NCBI GenBank assembly: GCA_022606135.1
Contig: JABYQN010000011.1
Coordinates: 1,364,001 to 1,428,000, forward strand
From: Fomes fomentarius
Lineage: Eukaryota > Basidiomycota > Agaricomycetes > Polyporales > Polyporaceae
Length of the DNA: 64,000 nt
Direction: 5' to 3'
The translations under genes and the position numbers were made by a program. Shown piece after piece: positions 60,201-64,000 of the stretch. The number at the start of each line of letters is the position of its first letter. The first letter of the stretch is position 1. The notes under the pieces were generated by a model. The model worked only from the letters and a program-made list of their open reading frames with translations. It was not told the DNA's origin and ran no database searches.

Positions 60201-61378
60201 GTCCAAAGTCTCGTCGTGTTCTGCGAACGTCTCCAGTTCGGCGCTCGATGGCTGGTCGGAACAAAGCGAGAGGATACGATCGAACTCCTGGTCCACCCGA
60301 GTCCACAGCAGTGCCGTCTCCACGGCCTGGACTGGTGGTCGGGATGATGACCCCTCCTCGGTCTCACGAGCGTCGCGCTCGAGTTGCAGGTCGCTCAGTT
60401 GTCTTTGCAAGTGAGTGAGGGGGTTGACGGTGGTGGGGGAAGTTGTGACGTTCACTGGGCTCGTGCCCCAAGACTGTGTCCGGGGAAGGGTGGCGGGACG
60501 GGTGGGAGGGGGGTGCAGTTCTGCCAGCCTGTGGAACTGACTGACGAGAGAGACCAGCGACCGTGCGAGGGAGGCGTCGTGTGGGGTCAAACGCGCGCTT
60601 GCTAACCGATCTACGCGAGTTTGTAGCTCGTGGACGAGTGCAGGGACGTCGTTCAGGTCAGACGCATGGCATTCGGTCATATTCTCGGTTTCTTGAGCAC
60701 GGAGGTTGAGGACAAGGGTCTGGAGGGGTGTTGAAGCGACCGGTGTTGAAGAGGTAGAGGCGAGGAATGAAGGAGGCGAGGAGAGGTTGAGAGGTGTCCG
60801 AGGCGAAGGCATGGAGTGTCGGCGGTCAGGAATGATGGGACGCCAATTTGTGGAGGTGGAGAGAAGGTCGTTGAGAGTGGTGAAACATGACTTCTGGACT
60901 GATAAAATGGAGGACGCGAATTCATCCTGGGTTGGTAGTTAGCAGGCCATTCTGATTAACAGTTCTGTACAAGACGCATCCATGCATCCTATAGCGAGGT
61001 ATATACATCCTATGCGTACGTTCTTCTTGCACAAATTGCGCAGCCATACGATCATGTCTGGACCACAACGGTAGCAATGGGAACACTCACAGAGTCTGTA
61101 TCTTCTGAAGTCAAGGCACCAGTCGTCTGCGAGCCTTCCGCCGCCTGCGTAGCGCTCACCGTTGCAATCTCTCCCTTCTCCACCGTTTCCTCGTCCTCGC
61201 CGGACTTCTTCTGGATTCCGACACCATTCACCTGTACACTTGGAGTCCCGTATCGTTGTCCTTCCGTTTGGTGGGGCAATCTGGGAAATGGTGTTGGAAT
61301 GTCGAGATGCAGTGGACGGCGCTCTTCGAGTTCGTCCTGGATGTTGATGGCCGCGCGTGTACGGATAAGCGTCGCCAT
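57246..61378 (-). CDS. Long protein with C-terminal HECT_2/UBE3D-type E2-binding domain
   Basis: Exons 61091-61378, 59670-60926, 59131-59617, 58451-59073, 57838-57980, 57667-57784, 57464-57603 and 57246-57408 give 1072 residues in one frame. The N-terminal half is charged and probably coiled coil (VHELQTRVDRLASARL, EKMRMDLEAVALAIDRLYVV, RVELKKSKREQMERARL) with two LPEF repeats; its family is not recognised. From DEAGLDVHYVAEYHENLQHI on it matches the HECT-like E2-binding family: CASCSLPLVHA, EYRDLPSEHWAELVDAWMCH, VGGSYILFEESAV, RCICGAIIG, VYRLAKYAVRPV, MNEFVHAHATYRFVIFDEEE, KVLFKILD and MTGLDVGWLQRA. That family is linked to ubiquitin ligase activity. The join at 59074-59130 has a good donor and branch site but a GAG acceptor, so two adjacent genes remain possible. 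One intron is 470 nt. Confidence 0.72.
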
Positions 61379-62815
61379 GTGCGTGTATCAAACGGACTAG
61401 AAGGAGCGTGTGGTTGGAAGGAAGAAGAGAAAGGGAGAGGGGGAGATGGGATGGGTGGTCGCCGTGGTGGCACAGCTCCAGCATCCAGCCATCGACACGC
61501 ACCGATATGGCACTAATTTAGGGTTATTGTGCCTTATCCTCAAATTCCGTCAATGTCTCAGCGCCTCGCAGCTTTTGCCGCCTTCTCCAACTTGTTCCGT
61601 CTCTTTTGTCATCTCCGTGGCCTTTGAAATTGCAATACAGAATTGCATTTCGTTTGAACAGGGACATCACAGTGTTTTTGCACTCAGAAGCTTGTCAACC
61701 GGCGGCCCGGGGCCCTGTCCTCCTCAGTTTCATGTCCGTGCTGCTTTACACTGACCACAGTTTCCAATGATGCGCCTTCGTTGACAGAATCTGATAGGTG
61801 CAACGATGAAAATTATCGCAGAGTGATCTGTGTGTCGTCGCGACATGGAGTATGATCCCTCTCAATACCGCTCCGGAGCCGTCAGGACAATGGTGACAGT
61901 CTTCCTCCCGCGTGTCGTTCAGTATGACGCAGCGTGTAGGGAGAGATCCTACTAGCAAAATGACCGTTGTCCCTTCTACCACTACCTTTCAGCATCAAAG
62001 TCACTGATTGGTGTGCCAGCTTGCATCTCGGAGACCAGTTTCCTCTCGTTCGACGCTCCTAACCTGTTAGTACGCTTCAAGTTCTAGGCGGTCATACTGA
62101 ACGTGTACTGTTCGACATTCTAGTGGAAGGGTCACCGTTCGCCCGCCCGCTAGGGCAACGCGTCGCAGGCGGTCGCAATAACATCAGTTCTGTTCTCAAG
62201 CCCGTGCACATAGCTAGGTACAGCCGCCGCCGGGAGGTGAGCTGCGCGCGCATTCTGGTGAGCGTTGATTTGGCGACTCATGAGTGACCTTCTGAATTTG
62301 ATGCTTCTATAGCGGTGGTACAGGACAATAGTTCCAGTATATCGCAGCGCCTATAGATGACTGCCCCATCTCTTCTCACTGGGCAGTGCAGGCGCGCAAA
62401 GAAGTCATGTGGTTGAGTCAAGCCACCGCAGGATACAGGTGTAGGGCGCGCCCCTGGAGCAGACCGCTAAGACCCGTGTATCCTATTTCATGCGCTTCCA
62501 ATAACGCTCAAAGTGCATAGCGTGTGTCCAGGTTGTGGTTGGAAGTCTCCTGCTGCAGAGCCTGAGCAATGCCCCGTTCACACCGAGCACCCACATGCAT
62601 ACTGACTTTCGCTCTCCCTCCCGTAAGTCTCATCTTGTCCAGACCATCTCCCATCGCCTTCGAGCTGAAAGGAACCGCGCTCACAGCTGATTTCGATACG
62701 AGCGCAACGCCCCAGACTCATCGAATCCAGTGACATGATCTCAGACACGGTATATAAGAGGCATCTACACTTGAGAGCTCTCCCTCAAAGAACTCGTCTG
62801 AGGATCCTGAACACG
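61379..62815. other. Intergenic with a TATA box near the right end
   Basis: No supported gene. TATATAAG at 62751-62758 lies 58 bp before the aspartic protease ATG and is its likely promoter element. Confidence 0.45.
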
Positions 62816-64000
62816 ATGAACCTGCACAACGTCGCCCTCCGCGTCCTCATTGCTGCCCTCACAACCTCATCTTCCTCTGCTTTCCGAGCAAGGGACGTCG
62901 TGAGCGCTACGATTGGCCTTGGAGATACTTCTGACAGGTGAAGTATTTTAGTGAGCACACACATCTTATCACCCCAGTCTGACCGAACGATCAATAGGAA
63001 GTATGTCGTGTCTGTCACTATCGGAGATTCCAATGTCGCTCTACAGCTCGGTATGAGCCATCGTCTATCCGCCGAGTCCTCCTCGCTGACTGGCCAACCA
63101 TACTTCTTTAGATACCGGTAGCAGTGACCTGCTCGTCATCTCAAAGGCATGTCAGACCGCAGCATGTCAGAATATTCCAGAGGCAACTTCTTTAGATACC
63201 GGTAGCAGTGACCTGCTCGTCATCTCAAAGGCATGTCAGACCGCAGCATGTCAGAATATTTCAGAGGCAATCTACGACCCCGGCTCGTCGTTCAAGGAGC
63301 TGATCCCCGACACTGATATCAGCGACATCTTCCTTGGGCAACCCATAGGCCACGGTCGTATCGGACAAGACACGGTCACCATTGCCGGGCTGACCGCCAA
63401 GGATCAGTACATAGGAGTTCTCGACAAGATCGACAATACAACAGTGTTCAACGGCGCTGTGGGCATCTTCGGCCTCGGTTTCCCCCTTGCGAGGTACCAG
63501 CTCTAACTCTCAGTGAGGTGGTCATGCATCCTCACCTTATGTTCTCAGCGACGTCGAGCTGGGCGCGGCCATCAACAAAGTAGTACGTCTTCTATACCCC
63601 TCTACACGTCTGGTCCGAATGTAGCTCATCTTGCTCATGACAAACAGTTCGCAGATCCATCCTACGACCCTAGTCTGCGTGACATCTTCACGGTTTTTGG
63701 TCCCATGATACCACGGCTTGCCCTCACGGGAGCTATCGAGCAGCCGATGTTCGCGGTACGAGTTACAGAACTTCTACTCAGGCTCGGGATTGTGACCTGC
63801 CTCCCCCCTGACGTCCATTCAGGTCACTCTTCAGCGCGATACGATTGATATTACCGGGACTGGGCAGCTGACGATCGGACAGCTCCCGGACGGCATTGAT
63901 AACTCGAGCATCACCTGGATACCTGTTCATCTTTACAACAATGTCACGAATAGCACTACGGCATTTCCAATGTCAGAACACCATGCCTCTTATCTAAAGA
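62816..64000 (+). CDS. Secreted aspartic protease (peptidase A1), partial, with duplicated active-site segment
   Basis: Pepsin-type protease, 5' part only; it runs off the window. Exon 1 (62816-62937) opens with a signal peptide (MNLHNVALRVLIAALTTSSS). Exon 2 (62998-63050) has KYVVSVTIGDSNVALQL. The phase 1 intron then leads to DTGSSDLLVISKACQTAACQ, the first catalytic Asp. Further parts: IYDPGSSFKELIP, VGIFGLGFPLA, FADPSYDPSLRDIFTVFGPM, GAIEQPMFAVTLQRDTIDIT and GTGQLTIGQLPDG. Introns after GFPLA, after AAINK and after QPMFA are canonical. If the first acceptor (exon start 63112) is used, the DTGSSDLL segment appears twice in frame; with the second (63196) it appears once. The second catalytic Asp lies beyond the window. 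Confidence 0.82.
63102..63269 (+). repeat. 84-bp tandem duplication inside the aspartic protease
   Basis: 63102-63185 and 63186-63269 match nearly base for base (one clear difference in AATATTCCAG versus AATATTTCAG, plus the last bases). Each copy carries ACTTCTTTAG, the 3' splice acceptor, followed by ATACCGGTAGCAGTGACC, the codons for the catalytic DTGSSD. 84 is a multiple of three, so the frame survives either way. Confidence 0.9.

Noticed and set aside
60939..61502. 187-codon minus-strand frame as a separate gene
   Set aside because: The overlapping 61378-61091 frame splices perfectly (GTGAGT, CTAAC, CCAG) into the HECT_2 gene, which explains the region better.

Overview
This window is eukaryotic and fungal. 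Genes carry many short introns (mostly 50-80 nt, GTRNGT...CTRAY...YAG). The gene content points to an Agaricomycete basidiomycete, probably a wood- or litter-decay species: expanded FunK1 protein kinases, multi-intron cytochrome P450s, F-box singletons, HNH-like proteins, a secreted aspartic protease and glutathione transferases. The species assignment is inference. All gene models were spliced by eye; where exon lengths were summed they give intact multiples of three unless a lesion is stated.

Layout. 1-11.5 kb: three degenerate, same-orientation copies of a repeat (A, B, C) that each hold the relic of one gene family, plus a relic of the ERG2 3' end between A and B and one kinase-like gene between B and C. 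11.8-16.0 kb: housekeeping block with ERG2 (sterol C-8 isomerase) divergent from SPC2 (signal peptidase complex), then a GST. 16.3-29.2 kb: accessory block with a P450 3' fragment, three FunK1 genes (A broken, B intact, D intact) and a full 14-exon P450. 31.1-38.0 kb: divergent histone H2B/H2A pair and a Gbp2/Hrb1-like RNA-binding protein. 39-44.8 kb: an ECM4-type glutathione transferase lacking its catalytic Cys, a fourth FunK1 (C, frameshifted), and a small secreted DUF3237-like protein. 45.5-56.3 kb: two single-exon F-box proteins flanking two neighbouring HNH-like genes, then a second P450 with the same intron pattern as the first. 57.2-61.4 kb: a long gene whose C-terminal half is a HECT_2/UBE3D-type E2-binding domain. 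62.8 kb to the end: an aspartic protease running off the window.

The most interesting signals: (1) an 84-bp tandem duplication in the aspartic protease that copies both the catalytic DTGS segment and its 3' splice acceptor; (2) a shared element about 300-350 bp upstream of all four FunK1 genes, consensus ATAAGGCAT-N3-GGCGCTT; (3) CPWA changed to GPWA in the ECM4-like enzyme; (4) a tandem duplication that left an ERG2 relic; (5) several small frameshifts in FunK1 copies and one in the RNA-binding protein that may be real decay or sequence error.
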